Shown: one piece after another, positions 11,330 to 24,073 of the stretch
Position numbering within the stretch: the first letter of the stretch is position 1
How the letters are laid out: each line of letters opens with the position of its first letter
DNA from: Phymatolithon calcareum
Lineage: Eukaryota; Rhodophyta; Florideophyceae; Hapalidiales
DNA: 64,000 nucleotides
Direction: 5' to 3'
Assembly (NCBI GenBank): GCA_977006965.1
Contig: CDRMUB010000003.1
Span: forward strand, 42,001-106,000
Notes under the pieces: generated by a model
What the model was told of the DNA's origin: nothing
The model's input: the letters and a program-made list of their open reading frames with translations, nothing else
Database searches by the model: none
Translations under genes and position numbers: made by a program

Positions 11330-12770
11330 GATGACGTTGTAACATGTTTTAGAGGTTGGGGAAGGTGTTGGGAGAGTATGTGGACTGGTCTGAGTCGATT
11401 TGAGAGCGTTTGAAATTTTGGTCAAGGTAGTCACCTCGCTGGCGAAGAAGACGCGGGACACCGACATGACGGAGATGAGTCCAAAAGACGTTCTTGATGT
11501 TGGGGAAGGTGTTGGGAGAGTATGTGGACTGGTCTGAGTCGATTTGAGAGCGTTTGAAATTTTGGTCAAGGTAGTCACCTCGCTGGCGAAGAAGACGCGG
11601 GACACCGACATGACGGAGATGAGTCCAAAAGACGTTCTTGATGTTGGGGAAGGTGTTGGGAGAGTATGTGGACTGGTCTGAGTCGATTTGAGAGCGTTTG
11701 AAATTTTGGTCAAGGTAGTCACCTCGCTGGCGAAGAAGACGCGGGACACCGACATGACGGGGATGACGTTGTAACATGTTTTAGAGGTTGGGGAAGGTGT
11801 TGGGAGAGTATGTGGACTGGTCTGAGTCGATTTGAGAGCGTTTGAAATTTTGGTCAAGGTAGTCACCTCGCTGGCGAAGAAGACGCGGGACACCGACATG
11901 ACGGGGATGACGTTGTAACATGTTTTAGAGGTTGGGGAAGGTGTTGGGAGAGTATGTGGACTGGTCTGAGTCGATTTGAGAGCGTTTGAAATTTTGGTCA
12001 AGGTAGTCACCTCGCTGGCGAAGAAGACGCGGGACACCGACATGACGGAGATGAGTCCAAAAGACGTTCTTGATGTTGGGGAAGGTGTTGGGAGAGTATG
12101 TGGACTGGTCTGAGTCGATTTGAGAGCGTTTGAAATTTTGGTCAAGGTAGTCACCTCGCTGGCGAAGAAGACGCGGGACACCGACATGACGGAGATGAGT
12201 CCAAAAGACGTTCTTGATGTTGGGGAAGGTGTTGGGAGAGTATGTGGACTGGTCTGAGTCGATTTGAGAGCGTTTGAAATTTTGGTCAAGGTAGTCACCT
12301 CGCTGGCGAAGAAGACGCGGGACACCGACATGACGGGGATGACGTTGTAACATGTTTTAGAGGTTGGGGAAGGTGTTGGGAGAGTATGTGGACTGGTCTG
12401 AGTCGATTTGAGAGCGTTTGAAATTTTGGTCAAGGTAGTCACCTCGCTGGCGAAGAAGACGCGGGACACCGACATGACGGGGATGACGTTGTAACATGTT
12501 TTAGAGGTTGGGGAAGGTGTTGGGAGAGTATGTGGACTGGTCTGAGTCGATTTGAGAGCGTTTGAAATTTTGGTCAAGGTAGTCACCTCGCTGGCGAAGA
12601 AGACGCGGGACACCGACATGACGGAGATGAGTCCAAAAGACGTTCTTGATGTTGGGGAAGGTGTTGGGAGAGTATGTGGACTGGTCTGAGTCGATTTGAG
12701 AGCGTTTGAAATTTTGGTCAAGGTAGTCACCTCGCTGGCGAAGAAGACGCGGGACACCGACATGACGGGG
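11330..12770. repeat. B1-B1-A-A tetramer sub-array
   Basis: Within the 1802-bp interval between short units at 11077 and 12879 the full units read B3, A, B1, B1, A, A, B1, B1, A, A, B1, A. The B1-B1-A-A order repeats with a 576-bp period. A similar order is found at about 650-1950 and 3430-4100. This is a different local higher-order repeat from the 794-bp one. The edges given are approximate. Confidence 0.75.
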
Positions 12771-14288
12771 ATGACGTTGTAACATGTTTTAGAGGTTGGG
12801 GAAGGTGTTGGGAGAGTATGTGGACTGGTCTGAGTCGATTTGAGAGCGTTTGAAATTTTGGTCAAGGTAGTCACCTCGCTGGCGGGAGAGTATGTGGACT
12901 GGTCTGAGTCGATTTGAGAGCGTTTGAAATTTTGGTCAAGGTAGTCACCTCGCTGGCGAAGAAGACGCGGGACACCGACATGACGGAGATGAGTCCAAAA
13001 GACGTTTTTGATGTTGGGGAAGGTGTTGGGAGAGTATGTGGACTGGTCTGAGTCGATTTGAGAGCGTTTGAAATTTTGGTCAAGGTAGTCACCTCGCTGG
13101 CGAAGAAGACGCGGGACACCGACATGACGGGGATGACGTTGTAACATGTTTTAGAGGTTGGGGAAGGTGTTGGGAGAGTATGTGGACTGGTCTGAGTCGA
13201 TTTGAGAGCGTTTGAAATTTTGGTCAAGGTAGTCACCTCGCTGGCGAAGAAGACGCGGGACACCGACATGACGGAGATGAGTCCAAAAGACGTTCTTGAT
13301 GTTGGGGAAGGTGTTGGGAGAGTATGTGGACTGGTCTGAGTCGATTTGAGAGCGTTTGAAATTTTGGTCAAGGTAGTCACCTCGCTGGCGAAGAAGACGC
13401 GGGACACCGACATGACGGGGATGACGTTGTAACATGTTTTAGAGGTTGGGGAAGGTGTTGGGAGAGTATGTGGACTGGTCTGAGTCGATTTGAGAGCGTT
13501 TGAAATTTTGGTCAAGGTAGTCACCTCGCTGGCGAAGAAGACGCGGGACACCGACATGACGGAGATGAGTCCAAAAGACGTTCTTGATGTTGGGGAAGGT
13601 GTTGGGAGAGTATGTGGACTGGTCTGAGTCGATTTGAGAGCGTTTGAAATTTTGGTCAAGGTAGTCACCTCGCTGGCGAAGAAGACGCGGGACACCGACA
13701 TGACGGGGATGACGTTGTAACATGTTTTAGAGGTTGGGGAAGGTGTTGGGAGAGTATGTGGACTGGTCTGAGTCGATTTGAGAGCGTTTGAAATTTTGGT
13801 CAAGGTAGTCACCTCGCTGGCGAAGAAGACGCGGGACACCGACATGACGGAGATGAGTTCAAAAGACGTTCTTGATGTTGGGGAAGGTGTTGGGAGAGTA
13901 TGTGGACTGGTCTGAGTCGATTTGAGAGCGTTTGAAATTTTGGTCAAGGTAGTCACCTCGCTGGCGGGAGAGTATGTGGACTGGTCTGAGTCGATTTGAG
14001 AGCGTTTGAAATTTTGGTCAAGGTAGTCACCTCGCTGGCGAAGAAGACGCGGGACACCGACATGACGGAGATGAGTCCAAAAGACGTTCTTGATGTTGGG
14101 GAAGGTGTTGGGAGAGTATGTGGACTGGTCTGAGTCGATTTGAGAGCGTTTGAAATTTTGGTCAATGTAGTCACCTCGCTGGCGAAGAAGACGCGGGACA
14201 CCGACATGACGGAGATGAGTTCAAAAGACGTTCTTGATGTTGGGGAAGGTGTTGGGAGAGTATGTGGACTGGTCTGAGTCGATTTGAG

Positions 14289-15876
14289 AGCGTTTGAAAT
14301 TTTGGTCAAGGTAGTCACCTCGCTGGCGGGAGAGTATGTGGACTGGTCTGAGTCGATTTGAGAGCGTTTGAAATTTTGGTCAAGGTAGTCACCTCGCTGG
14401 CGAAGAAGACGCGGGACACCGACATGACGGAGATGAGTCCAAAAGACGTTTTTGATGTTGGGGAAGGTGTTGGGAGAGTATGAGGACTGGTCTGAGTCGA
14501 TTTGAGAGCGTTTGAAATTTTGGTCAAGGTAGTCACCTCGCTGGCGAAGAAGACGCGGGACACCGACATGACGGGGATGACGTTGTAACATGTTTTAGAG
14601 GTTGGGGAAGGTGTTGGGAGAGTATGTGGACTGGTCTGAGTCGATTTGAGAGCGTTTGAAATTTTGGTCAAGGTAGTCACCTCGCTGGCGAAGAAGACGC
14701 GGGACACCGACATGACGGAGATGAGTCCAAAAGACGTTCTTGATGTTGGGGAAGGTGTTGGGAGAGTATGTGGACTGGTCTGAGTCGATTTGAGAGCGTT
14801 TGAAATTTTGGTCAAGGTAGTCACCTCGCTGGCGAAGAAGACGCGGGACACCGACATGACGGGGATGACGTTGTAACATCTTTTAGAGGTTGGGGAAGGT
14901 GTTGGGAGAGTATGTGGACTGGTCTGAGTCGATTTGAGAGCGTTTGAAATTTTGGTCAAGGTAGTCACCTCGCTGGCGAAGAAGACGCGGGACACCGACA
15001 TGACGGAGATGAGTTCAAAAGACGTTCTTGATGTTGGGGAAGGTGTCGGGAGAGTATGTGGACTGGTCTGAGTCGATTTGAGAGCGTTTGAAATTTTGGT
15101 CAAGGTAGTCACCTCGCTGGCGGGAGAGTATGTGGACTGGTCTGAGTCGATTTGAGAGCGTTTGAAATTTTGGTCAAGGTAGTCACCTCGCTGGCGAAGA
15201 AGACGCGGGACACCGACATGACGGAGATGAGTCCAAAAGACGTTTTTGATGTTGGGGAAGGTGTTGGGAGAGTATGTGGACTGGTCTGAGTCGATTTGAG
15301 AGCGTTTGAAATTTTGGTCAAGGTAGTCACCTCGCTGGCGAAGAAGACGCGGGACACCGACATGACGGGGATGACGTTGTAACATGTTTTAGAGGTTGGG
15401 GAAGGTGTTGGGAGAGTATGTGGACTGGTCTGAGTCGATTTGAGAGCGTTTGAAATTTTGGTCAAGGTAGTCACCTCGCTGGCGAAGAAGACGCGGGACA
15501 CCGACATGACGGAGATGAGTCCAAAAGACGTTCTTGATGTTGGGGAAGGTGTTGGGAGAGTATGTGGACTGGTCTGAGTCGATTTGAGAGCGTTTGAAAT
15601 TTTGGTCAAGGTAGTCACCTCGCTGGCGAAGAAGACGCGGGACACCGACATGACGGGGATGACGTTGTAACATGTTTTAGAGGTTGGGGAAGGTGTTGGG
15701 AGAGTATGTGGACTGGTCTGAGTCGATTTGAGAGCGTTTGAAATTTTGGTCAAGGTAGTCACCTCGCTGGCGAAGAAGACGCGGGACACCGACATGACGG
15801 AGATGAGTTCAAAAGACGTTCTTGATGTTGGGGAAGGTGTTGGGAGAGTATGTGGACTGGTCTGAGTCGATTTGAG
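14289..15876. repeat. 794-bp higher-order repeat, two copies
   Basis: Copies run 14289-15082 and 15083-15876. They match the pair at 4543-6130, including the private GTATGAGG (14483) and the upstream CAATGTAG (14166), both exactly 9746 bp from their partners. AACATCTTTT near 14880 and GTATATGG near 15926 are single-copy changes acquired after the duplication. Confidence 0.92.
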
Positions 15877-16094
15877 AGCGTTTGAAATTTTGGTCAAGGT
15901 AGTCACCTCGCTGGCGGGAGAGTATATGGACTGGTCTGAGTCGATTTGAGAGCGTTTGAAATTTTGGTCAAGGTAGTCACCTCGCTGGCGAAGAAGACGC
16001 GGGACACCGACATGACGGAGATGAGTCCAAAAGACGTTTTTGATGTTGGGGAAGGTGTTGGGAGAGTATGTGGACTGGTCTGAGTCGATTTGAG

Positions 16095-19000
16095 AGCGGT
16101 TGAAATTTTGGTCAAGGTAGTCACCTCGCTGGCGGGAGAGTATGTGGACTGGTCTGAGTCGATTTGAGAGCGTTTGAAATTTTGGTCAAGGTAGTCACCT
16201 CGCTGGCGAAGAAGACGCGGGACACCGACATGACGGAGATGAGTCCAAAAGACGTTCTTGATGTTGGGGAAGGTGTTGGGAGAGTATGTGGACTGGTCTG
16301 AGTCGATTTGAGAGCGTTTGAAATTTTGGTCAAGGTAGTCACCTCGCTGGCGAAGAAGACGCGGGACACCGACATGACGGGGATGACGTTGTAACATGTT
16401 TTAGAGGTTGGGGAAGGTGTTGGGAGAGTATGTGGACTGGTCTGAGTCGATTTGAGAGCGTTTGAAATTTTGGTCAAGGTAGTCACCTCGCTGGCGAAGA
16501 AGACGCGGGACACCGACATGACGGAGATGAGTTCAAAAGACGTTCTTGATGTTGGGGAAGGTGTCGGGAGAGTATGTGGACTGGTCTGAGTCGATTTGAG
16601 AGCGTTTGAAATTTTGGTCAAGGTAGTCACCTCGCTGGCGGGAGAGTATGTGGACTGGTCTGAGTCGATTTGAGAGCGTTTGAAATTTTGGTCAAGGTAG
16701 TCACCTCGCTGGCGAAGAAGACGCGGGACACCGACATGACGGAGATGAGTCCAAAAGACGTTTTTGATGTTGGGGAAGGTGTTGGGAGAGTATGTGGACT
16801 GGTCTGAGTCGATTTGAGAGCGTTTGAAATTTTGGTCAAGGTAGTCACCTCGCTGGCGAAGAAGACGCGGGACACCGACATGACGGAGATGAGTTCAAAA
16901 GACGTTCTTGATGTTGGGGAAGGTGTCGGGAGAGTATGTGGACTGGTCTGAGTCGATTTGAGAGCGTTTGAAATTTTGGTCAAGGTAGTCACCTCGCTGG
17001 CGGGAGAGTATGTGGACTGGTCTGAGTCGATTTGAGAGCGTTTGAAATTTTGGTCAAGGTAGTCACCTCGCTGGCGAAGAAGACGCGGGACACCGACATG
17101 ACGGAGATGAGTCCAAAAGACGTTTTTGATGTTGGGGAAGGTGTTGGGAGAGTATGTGGACTGGTCTGAGTCGATTTGAGAGCGTTTGAAATTTTGGTCA
17201 AGGTAGTCACCTCGCTGGCGAAGAAGACGCGGGACACCGACATGACGGGGATGACGTTGTAACATGTTTTAGAGGTTGGGGAAGGTGTTGGGAGAGTATG
17301 TGGACTGGTCTGAGTCGATTTGAGAGCGTTTGAAATTTTGGTCAAGGTAGTCACCTCGCTGGCGAAGAAGACGCGGGACACCGACATGACGGAGATGAGT
17401 CCAAAAGACGTTCTTGATGTTGGGGAAGGTGTTGGGAGAGTATGTGGACTGGTCTGAGTCGATTTGAGAGCGTTTGAAATTTTGGTCAAGGTAGTCACCT
17501 CGCTGGCGAAGAAGACGCGGGACACCGACATGACGGGGATGACGTTGTAACATGTTTTAGAGGTTGGGGAAGGTGTTGGGAGAGTATGTGGACTGGTCTG
17601 AGTCGATTTGAGAGCGTTTGAAATTTTGGTCAAGGTAGTCACCTCGCTGGCGAAGAAGACGCGGGACACCGACATGACGGAGATGAGTTCAAAAGACGTT
17701 CTTGATGTTGGGGAAGGTGTCGGGAGAGTATGTGGACTGGTCTGAGTCGATTTGAGAGCGTTTGAAATTTTGGTCAAGGTAGTCACCTCGCTGGCGGGAG
17801 AGTATGTGGACTGGTCTGAGTCGATTTGAGAGCGTTTGAAATTTTGGTCAAGGTAGTCACCTCGCTGGCGAAGAAGACGCGGGACACCGACATGACGGAG
17901 ATGAGTCCAAAAGACGTTTTTGATGTTGGGGAAGGTGTTGGGAGAGTATGTGGACTGGTCTGAGTCGATTTGAGAGCGTTTGAAATTTTGGTCAAGGTAG
18001 TCACCTCGCTGGCGAAGAAGACGCGGGACACCGACATGACGGGGATGACGTTGTAACATGTTTTAGAGGTTGGGGAAGGTGTTGGGAGAGTATGTGGACT
18101 GGTCTGAGTCGATTTGAGAGCGTTTGAAATTTTGGTCAAGGTAGTCACCTCGCTGGCGAAGAAGACGCGGGACACCGACATGACGGAGATGAGTCCAAAA
18201 GACGTTCTTGATGTTGGGGAAGGTGTTGGGAGAGTATGTGGACTGGTCTGAGTCGATTTGAGAGCGTTTGAAATTTTGGTCAAGGTAGTCACCTCGCTGG
18301 CGAAGAAGACGCGGGACACCGACATGACGGGGATGACGTTGTAACATGTTTTAGAGGTTGGGGAAGGTGTTGGGAGAGTATGTGGACTGGTCTGAGTCGA
18401 TTTGAGAGCGTTTGAAATTTTCGTCAAGGTAGTCACCTCGCTGGCGAAGAAGACGCGGGACACCGACATGACGGAGATGAGTTCAAAAGACGTTCTTGAT
18501 GTTGGGGAAGGTGTTGGGAGAGTATGTGGACTGGTCTGAGTCGATTTGAGAGCGTTTGAAATTTTGGTCAAGGTAGTCACCTCGCTGGCGGGAGAGTATG
18601 TGGACTGGTCTGAGTCGATTTGAGAGCGTTTGAAATTTTGGTCAAGGTAGTCACCTCGCTGGCGAAGAAGACGCGGGACACCGACATGACGGAGATGAGT
18701 CCAAAAGACGTTTTTGATGTTGGGGAAGGTGTTGGGAGAGTATGTGGACTGGTCTGAGTCGATTTGAGAGCGTTTGAAATTTTGGTCAAGGTAGTCACCT
18801 CGCTGGCGAAGAAGACGCGGGACACCGACATGACGGGGATGACGTTGTAACATGTTTTAGAGGTTGGGGAAGGTGTTGGGAGAGTATGTGGACTGGTCTG
18901 AGTCGATTTGAGAGCGTTTGAAATTTTGGTCAAGGTAGTCACCTCGCTGGCGAAGAAGACGCGGGACACCGACATGACGGAGATGAGTCCAAAAGACGTT

Positions 19001-19562
19001 CTTGATGTTGGGGAAGGTGTTGGGAGAGTATGTGGACTGGTCTGAGTCGATTTGAGAGCGTTTGAAATTTTGGTCAAGGTAGTCACCTCGCTGGCGAAGA
19101 AGACGCGGGACACCGACATGACGGGGATGACGTTGTAACATGTTTTAGAGGTTGGGGAAGGTGTTGGGAGAGTATGTGGACTGGTCTGAGTCGATTTGAG
19201 AGCGTTTGAAATTTTGGTCAAGGTAGTCACCTCGCTGGCGAAGAAGACGCGGGACACCGACATGACGGAGATGAGTTCAAAAGACGTTCTTGATGTTGGG
19301 GAAGGTGTTGGGAGAGTATGTGGACTGGTCTGAGTCGATTTGAGAGCGTTTGAAATTTTGGTCAAGGTAGTCACCTCGCTGGCGGGAGAGTATGTGGACT
19401 GGTCTGAGTCGATTTGAGAGCGTTTGAAATTTTGGTCAAGGTAGTCACCTCGCTGGCGAAGAAGACGCGGGACACCGACATGACGGAGATGAGTCCAAAA
19501 GACGTTTTTGATGTTGGGGAAGGTGTTGGGAGAGTATGTGGACTGGTCTGAGTCGATTTGAG
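16095..19562. repeat. 3468-bp super-repeat (repeat of repeats)
   Basis: The intervals between short units read 506, 362, 794, 794, 794, 218 bp, total 3468. The next stretch, from 19563, reads 506, 362, 794, 794, 218, the same cycle lacking one 794-bp copy (2674 bp). An earlier version at 6349-9672 reads 506, 218, 794, 794, 794, 218 (3324 bp, one monomer shorter). The AGCGGTTGAAA marker falls at the end of each cycle (6353, 9677, 16099, 19567, 22241). Confidence 0.88.
16963..19344. repeat. 794-bp higher-order repeat, three copies
   Basis: Copies run 16963-17756, 17757-18550 and 18551-19344 in the order S-B3-A-B1-A-B2. They correspond to 7073-9454 at an offset of 9890 bp, with the shared TTTCGTCAAGG variant at 18422. 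Confidence 0.92.
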
Positions 19563-20430
19563 AGCGGTTGAAATTTTGGTCAAGGTAGTCACCTCGCTGG
19601 CGGGAGAGTATGTGGACTGGTCTGAGTCGATTTGAGAGCGTTTGAAATTTTGGTCAAGGTAGTCACCTCGCTGGCGAAGAAGACGCGGGACACCGACATG
19701 ACGGAGATGAGTCCAAAAGACGTTCTTGATGTTGGGGAAGGTGTTGGGAGAGTATGTGGACTGGTCTGAGTCGATTTGAGAGCGTTTGAAATTTTGGTCA
19801 AGGTAGTCACCTCGCTGGCGAAGAAGACGCGGGACACCGACATGACGGGGATGACGTTGTAACATGTTTTAGAGGTTGGGGAAGGTGTTGGGAGAGTATG
19901 TGGACTGGTCTGAGTCGATTTGAGAGCGTTTGAAATTTTGGTCAAGGTAGTCACCTCGCTGGCGAAGAAGACGCGGGACACCGACATGACGGAGATGAGT
20001 TCAAAAGACGTTCTTGATGTTGGGGAAGGTGTCGGGAGAGTATGTGGACTGGTCTGAGTCGATTTGAGAGCGTTTGAAATTTTGGTCAAGGTAGTCACCT
20101 CGCTGGCGGGAGAGTATGTGGACTGGTCTGAGTCGATTTGAGAGCGTTTGAAATTTTGGTCAAGGTAGTCACCTCGCTGGCGAAGAAGACGCGGGACACC
20201 GACATGACGGAGATGAGTCCAAAAGACGTTTTTGATGTTGGGGAAGGTGTTGGGAGAGTATGTGGACTGGTCTGAGTCGATTTGAGAGCGTTTGAAATTT
20301 TGGTCAAGGTAGTCACCTCGCTGGCGAAGAAGACGCGGGACACCGACATGACGGAGATGAGTTCAAAAGACGTTCTTGATGTTGGGGAAGGTGTCGGGAG
20401 AGTATGTGGACTGGTCTGAGTCGATTTGAG

Positions 20431-22018
20431 AGCGTTTGAAATTTTGGTCAAGGTAGTCACCTCGCTGGCGGGAGAGTATGTGGACTGGTCTGAGTCGATT
20501 TGAGAGCGTTTGAAATTTTGGTCAAGGTAGTCACCTCGCTGGCGAAGAAGACGCGGGACACCGACATGACGGAGATGAGTCCAAAAGACGTTTTTGATGT
20601 TGGGGAAGGTGTTGGGAGAGTATGTGGACTGGTCTGAGTCGATTTGAGAGCGTTTGAAATTTTGGTCAAGGTAGTCACCTCGCTGGCGAAGAAGACGCGG
20701 GACACCGACATGACGGGGATGACGTTGTAACATGTTTTAGAGGTTGGGGAAGGTGTTGGGAGAGTATGTGGACTGGTCTGAGTCGATTTGAGAGCGTTTG
20801 AAATTTTGGTCAAGGTAGTCACCTCGCTGGTGAAGAAGACGCGGGACACCGACATGACGGAGATGAGTCCAAAAGACGTTCTTGATGTTGGGGAAGGTGT
20901 TGGGAGAGTATGTGGACTGGTCTGAGTCGATTTGAGAGCGTTTGAAATTTTGGTCAAGGTAGTCACCTCGCTGGCGAAGAAGACGCGGGACACCGACATG
21001 ACGGGGATGACGTTGTAACATGTTTTAGAGGTTGGGGAAGGTGTTGGGAGAGTATGTGGACTGGTCTGAGTCGATTTGAGAGCGTTTGAAATTTTGGTCA
21101 AGGTAGTCACCTCGCTGGCGAAGAAGACGCGGGACACCGACATGACGGAGATGAGTTCAAAAGACGTTCTTGATGTTGGGGAAGGTGTCGGGAGAGTATG
21201 TGGACTGGTCTGAGTCGATTTGAGAGCGTTTGAAATTTTGGTCAAGGTAGTCACCTCGCTGGCGGGAGAGTATGTGGACTGGTCTGAGTCGATTTGAGAG
21301 CGTTTGAAATTTTGGTCAAGGTAGTCACCTCGCTGGCGAAGAAGACGCGGGACACCGACATGACGGAGATGAGTCCAAAAGACGTTTTTGATGTTGGGGA
21401 AGGTGTTGGGAGAGTATGTGGACTGGTCTGAGTCGATTTGAGAGCGTTTGAAATTTTGGTCAAGGTAGTCACCTCGCTGGCGAAGAAGACGCGGGACACC
21501 GACATGACGGGGATGACGTTGTAACATGTTTTAGAGGTTGGGGAAGGTGTTGGGAGAGTATGTGGACTGGTCTGAGTCGATTTGAGAGCGTTTGAAATTT
21601 TGGTCAAGGTAGTCACCTCGCTGGCGAAGAAGACGCGGGACACCGACATGACGGAGATGAGTCCAAAAGACGTTCTTGATGTTGGGGAAGGTGTTGGGAG
21701 AGTATGTGGACTGGTCTGAGTCGATTTGAGAGCGTTTGAAATTTTGGTCAAGGTAGTCACCTCGCTGGCGAAGAAGACGCGGGACACCGACATGACGGGG
21801 ATGACGTTGTAACATGTTTTAGAGGTTGGGGAAGGTGTTGGGAGAGTATGTGGACTGGTCTGAGTCGATTTGAGAGCGTTTGAAATTTTCGTCAAGGTAG
21901 TCACCTCGCTGGCGAAGAAGACGCGGGACACCGACATGACGGAGATGAGTTCAAAAGACGTTCTTGATGTTGGGGAAGGTGTTGGGAGAGTATGTGGACT
22001 GGTCTGAGTCGATTTGAG
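20431..22018. repeat. 794-bp higher-order repeat, two copies
   Basis: Copies run 20431-21224 and 21225-22018. The first has CTGGTGAAG (T at 20831), which recurs at 22929, 2098 bp on. The second has TTTCGTCAAGG (21890), exactly 3468 bp after the copy at 18422. Confidence 0.92.
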
Positions 22019-22528
22019 AGCGTTTGAAATTTTGGTCAAGGTAGTCACCTCGCTGGCGGGAGAGTATGTGGACTGGTCTGAGTCGATTTGAGAGCGTTTG
22101 AAATTTTGGTCAAGGTAGTCACCTCGCTGGCGAAGAAGACGCGGGACACCGACATGACGGAGATGAGTCCAAAAGACGTTTTTGATGTTGGGGAAGGTGT
22201 TGGGAGAGTATGTGGACTGGTCTGAGTCGATTTGAGAGCGGTTGAAATTTTGGTCAAGGTAGTCACCTCGCTGGCGGGAGAGTATGTGGACTGGTCTGAG
22301 TCGATTTGAGAGCGTTTGAAATTTTGGTCAAGGTAGTCACCTCGCTGGCGAAGAAGACGCGGGACACCGACATGACGGAGATGAGTCCAAAAGACGTTTT
22401 TGATGTTGGGGAAGGTGTTGGGAGAGTATGTGGACTGGTCTGAGTCGATTTGAGAGCGTTTGAAATTTTGGTCAAGGTAGTCACCTCGCTGGCGGGAGAG
22501 TATGTGGACTGGTCTGAGTCGATTTGAG

Positions 22529-23322
22529 AGCGTTTGAAATTTTGGTCAAGGTAGTCACCTCGCTGGCGGGAGAGTATGTGGACTGGTCTGAGTCGATTTG
22601 AGAGCGTTTGAAATTTTGGTCAAGGTAGTCACCTCGCTGGCGAAGAAGACGCGGGACACCGACATGACGGAGATGAGTCCAAAAGACGTTTTTGATGTTG
22701 GGGAAGGTGTTGGGAGAGTATGTGGACTGGTCTGAGTCGATTTGAGAGCGTTTGAAATTTTGGTCAAGGTAGTCACCTCGCTGGCGAAGAAGACGCGGGA
22801 CACCGACATGACGGGGATGACGTTGTAACATGTTTTAGAGGTTGGGGAAGGTGTTGGGAGAGTATGTGGACTGGTCTGAGTCGATTTGAGAGCGTTTGAA
22901 ATTTTGGTCAAGGTAGTCACCTCGCTGGTGAAGAAGACGCGGGACACCGACATGACGGAGATGAGTCCAAAAGACGTTCTTGATGTTGGGGAAGGTGTTG
23001 GGAGAGTATGTGGACTGGTCTGAGTCGATTTGAGAGCGTTTGAAATTTTGGTCAAGGTAGTCACCTCGCTGGCGAAGAAGACGCGGGACACCGACATGAC
23101 GGGGATGACGTTGTAACATGTTTTAGAGGTTGGGGAAGGTGTTGGGAGAGTATGTGGACTGGTCTGAGTCGATTTGAGAGCGTTTGAAATTTTGGTCAAG
23201 GTAGTCACCTCGCTGGCGAAGAAGACGCGGGACACCGACATGACGGAGATGAGTTCAAAAGACGTTCTTGATGTTGGGGAAGGTGTCGGGAGAGTATGTG
23301 GACTGGTCTGAGTCGATTTGAG
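22529..23322. repeat. 794-bp higher-order repeat, one copy, after two adjacent short units
   Basis: This copy follows the only place where two S units are directly adjacent (22455-22528 and 22529-22602). It shares the CTGGTGAAG variant (22929) with the copy at 20431, so it appears to be a duplicate of that copy. Confidence 0.9.
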
Positions 23323-24073
23323 AGCGTTTGAAATTTTGGTCAAGGTAGTCACCTCGCTGGCGGGAGAGTATGTGGACTGGTCTGAGTCGATTTGAGAGCG
23401 TTTGAAATTTTGGTCAAGGTAGTCACCTCGCTGGCGAAGAAGACGCGGGACACCGACATGACGGAGATGAGTCCAAAAGACGTTTTTGATGTTGGGGAAG
23501 GTGTTGGGAGAGTATGTGGACTGGTCTGAGTCGATTTGAGAGCGTTTGAAATTTTGGTCAAGGTAGTCACCTCGCTGGCGAAGAAGACGCGGGACACCGA
23601 CATGACGGGGATGACGTTGTAACATGTTTTAGAGGTTGGGGAAGGTGTTGGGAGAGTATGTGGACTGGTCTGAGTCGATTTGAGAGCGTTTGAAATTTTG
23701 GTCAAGGTAGTCACCTCGCTGGCGAAGAAGACGCGGGACACCGACATGACGGAGATGAGTCCAAAAGACGTTCTTGATGTTGGGGAAGGTGTTGGGAGAG
23801 TATGTGGACTGGTCTGAGTCGATTTGAGAGCGTTTGAAATTTTGGTCAAGGTAGTCACCTCGCTGGCGGGAGAGTATGTGGACTGGTCTGAGTCGATTTG
23901 AGAGCGTTTGAAATTTTGGTCAAGGTAGTCACCTCGCTGGCGAAGAAGACGCGGGACACCGACATGACGGAGATGAGTTCAAAAGACGTTCTTGATGTTG
24001 GGGAAGGTGTTGGGAGAGTATGTGGACTGGTCTGAGTCTATTTGAGAGCGTTTGAAATTTTGGTCAAGGTAGT

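Larger units (their letters stand above)
14146..19562. repeat. Segmental duplication, right copy (about 5.4 kb)
   Basis: Partner of the block at 4400-9672. It carries one additional 144-bp monomer (a B3 in the 362-bp interval 16635-16997) relative to the left copy. Because the extra monomer sits inside the duplicated block, a gain here or a loss in the left copy happened after the duplication. Confidence 0.88.
1..24046. repeat. Block I: 144-bp / 74-bp monomer array
   Basis: This block holds 149 full monomers and 35 short monomers, all in the same orientation, with no other sequence. The short-unit junction (CTGGCGGGAG) lies at 611, 1981, 3063, 4577, 5371, 6165, 6383, 6889, 7107, 7901, 8695, 9489, 9707, 11077, 12879, 13961, 14323, 15117, 15911, 16129, 16635, 16997, 17791, 18585, 19379, 19597, 20103, 20465, 21259, 22053, 22271, 22489, 22563, 23357 and 23863. 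All intervals equal 74 plus a multiple of 144. Differences between copies are nearly all single substitutions; no single-base indel was noticed here. The first 4.5 kb has fewer short units and a less regular order than the rest. Confidence 0.96.

Noticed and set aside
1-24046. CRISPR array
   Set aside because: Repeat and spacer structure is absent: the whole unit repeats with no unique spacers, and the unit is far too long.
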